DNA of 6,554 bases, taken from assembly GCA_937127195.1 (NCBI GenBank), contig CAKZLT010000127.1, forward strand, positions 1 to 6,554. Direction: 5' to 3'. Origin of the DNA: an uncultured Saprospiraceae bacterium (GTDB taxonomy: Bacteria; Bacteroidota; Bacteroidia; Chitinophagales; Saprospiraceae). Both the position numbers and the translations under genes were made by a program. Positions 6,553 to 6,554 of the stretch are shown piece by piece; the stretch's first letter is position 1; each line of letters begins with the position of its first letter. The notes beneath the pieces were generated by a model. It was not told the DNA's origin. It was given only the letters and a program-made list of their open reading frames with translations, and ran no database searches.

Positions 6553-6554
6553 AT

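Overview
The window looks like a chromosomal segment of a Bacteroidota bacterium. The DNA is AT-rich, start codons are preceded by A-rich leaders rather than Shine-Dalgarno sequences, and candidate promoters resemble the TTG / TAnnTTTG type. The gene content also fits: an OmpA-fold protein with a Bacteroidota-style central beta domain, an ECF sigma factor followed by a single-pass membrane protein, and a FecB/BtuF-type binding protein. Genus cannot be told from the sequence.

Layout: (1) Positions 3-1910 (+) hold the C-terminal part of a large DUF6603-type protein whose 5' end lies outside the window. (2) Positions 1911-2179 are intergenic, with a long terminator hairpin, a promoter-like match that could drive a short RNA, and an A/T-rich direct repeat just before the next gene. 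(3) Positions 2180-3745 (+) encode a secreted 521-residue protein with an N-terminal OmpA peptidoglycan-binding domain. (4) Positions 3746-3987 hold a terminator, a candidate promoter, a small GTCCC/GGGAC hairpin and the left edge of an 18-bp perfect palindrome that covers the start codons of the next gene. (5) Positions 3988-4563 (+) encode an ECF sigma-70 factor. (6) Positions 4663-5988 (+) encode a membrane protein with an anti-sigma-like N-terminus, one TM helix, a long charged linker and a C-terminal DUF6265-like domain. (7) A perfect hairpin at 6012-6044 separates this pair from (8) the convergent minus-strand gene, the C-terminal 148 codons of an ABC-transporter periplasmic binding protein that runs off the right edge.

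The most coherent functional unit is the sigma factor / membrane protein pair, read here as an envelope signal-transduction module in which the membrane protein would hold the sigma factor and its exported C-terminal domain would sense something; this is inference from architecture and gene order. The OmpA-like gene and the DUF6603 gene each have their own terminator and are probably separate transcription units. No tRNA, rRNA, CRISPR array, IS element or phage gene was seen. Nothing proves a new system; the best leads are the sigma-factor start palindrome and the anti-sigma/DUF6265-like fusion.
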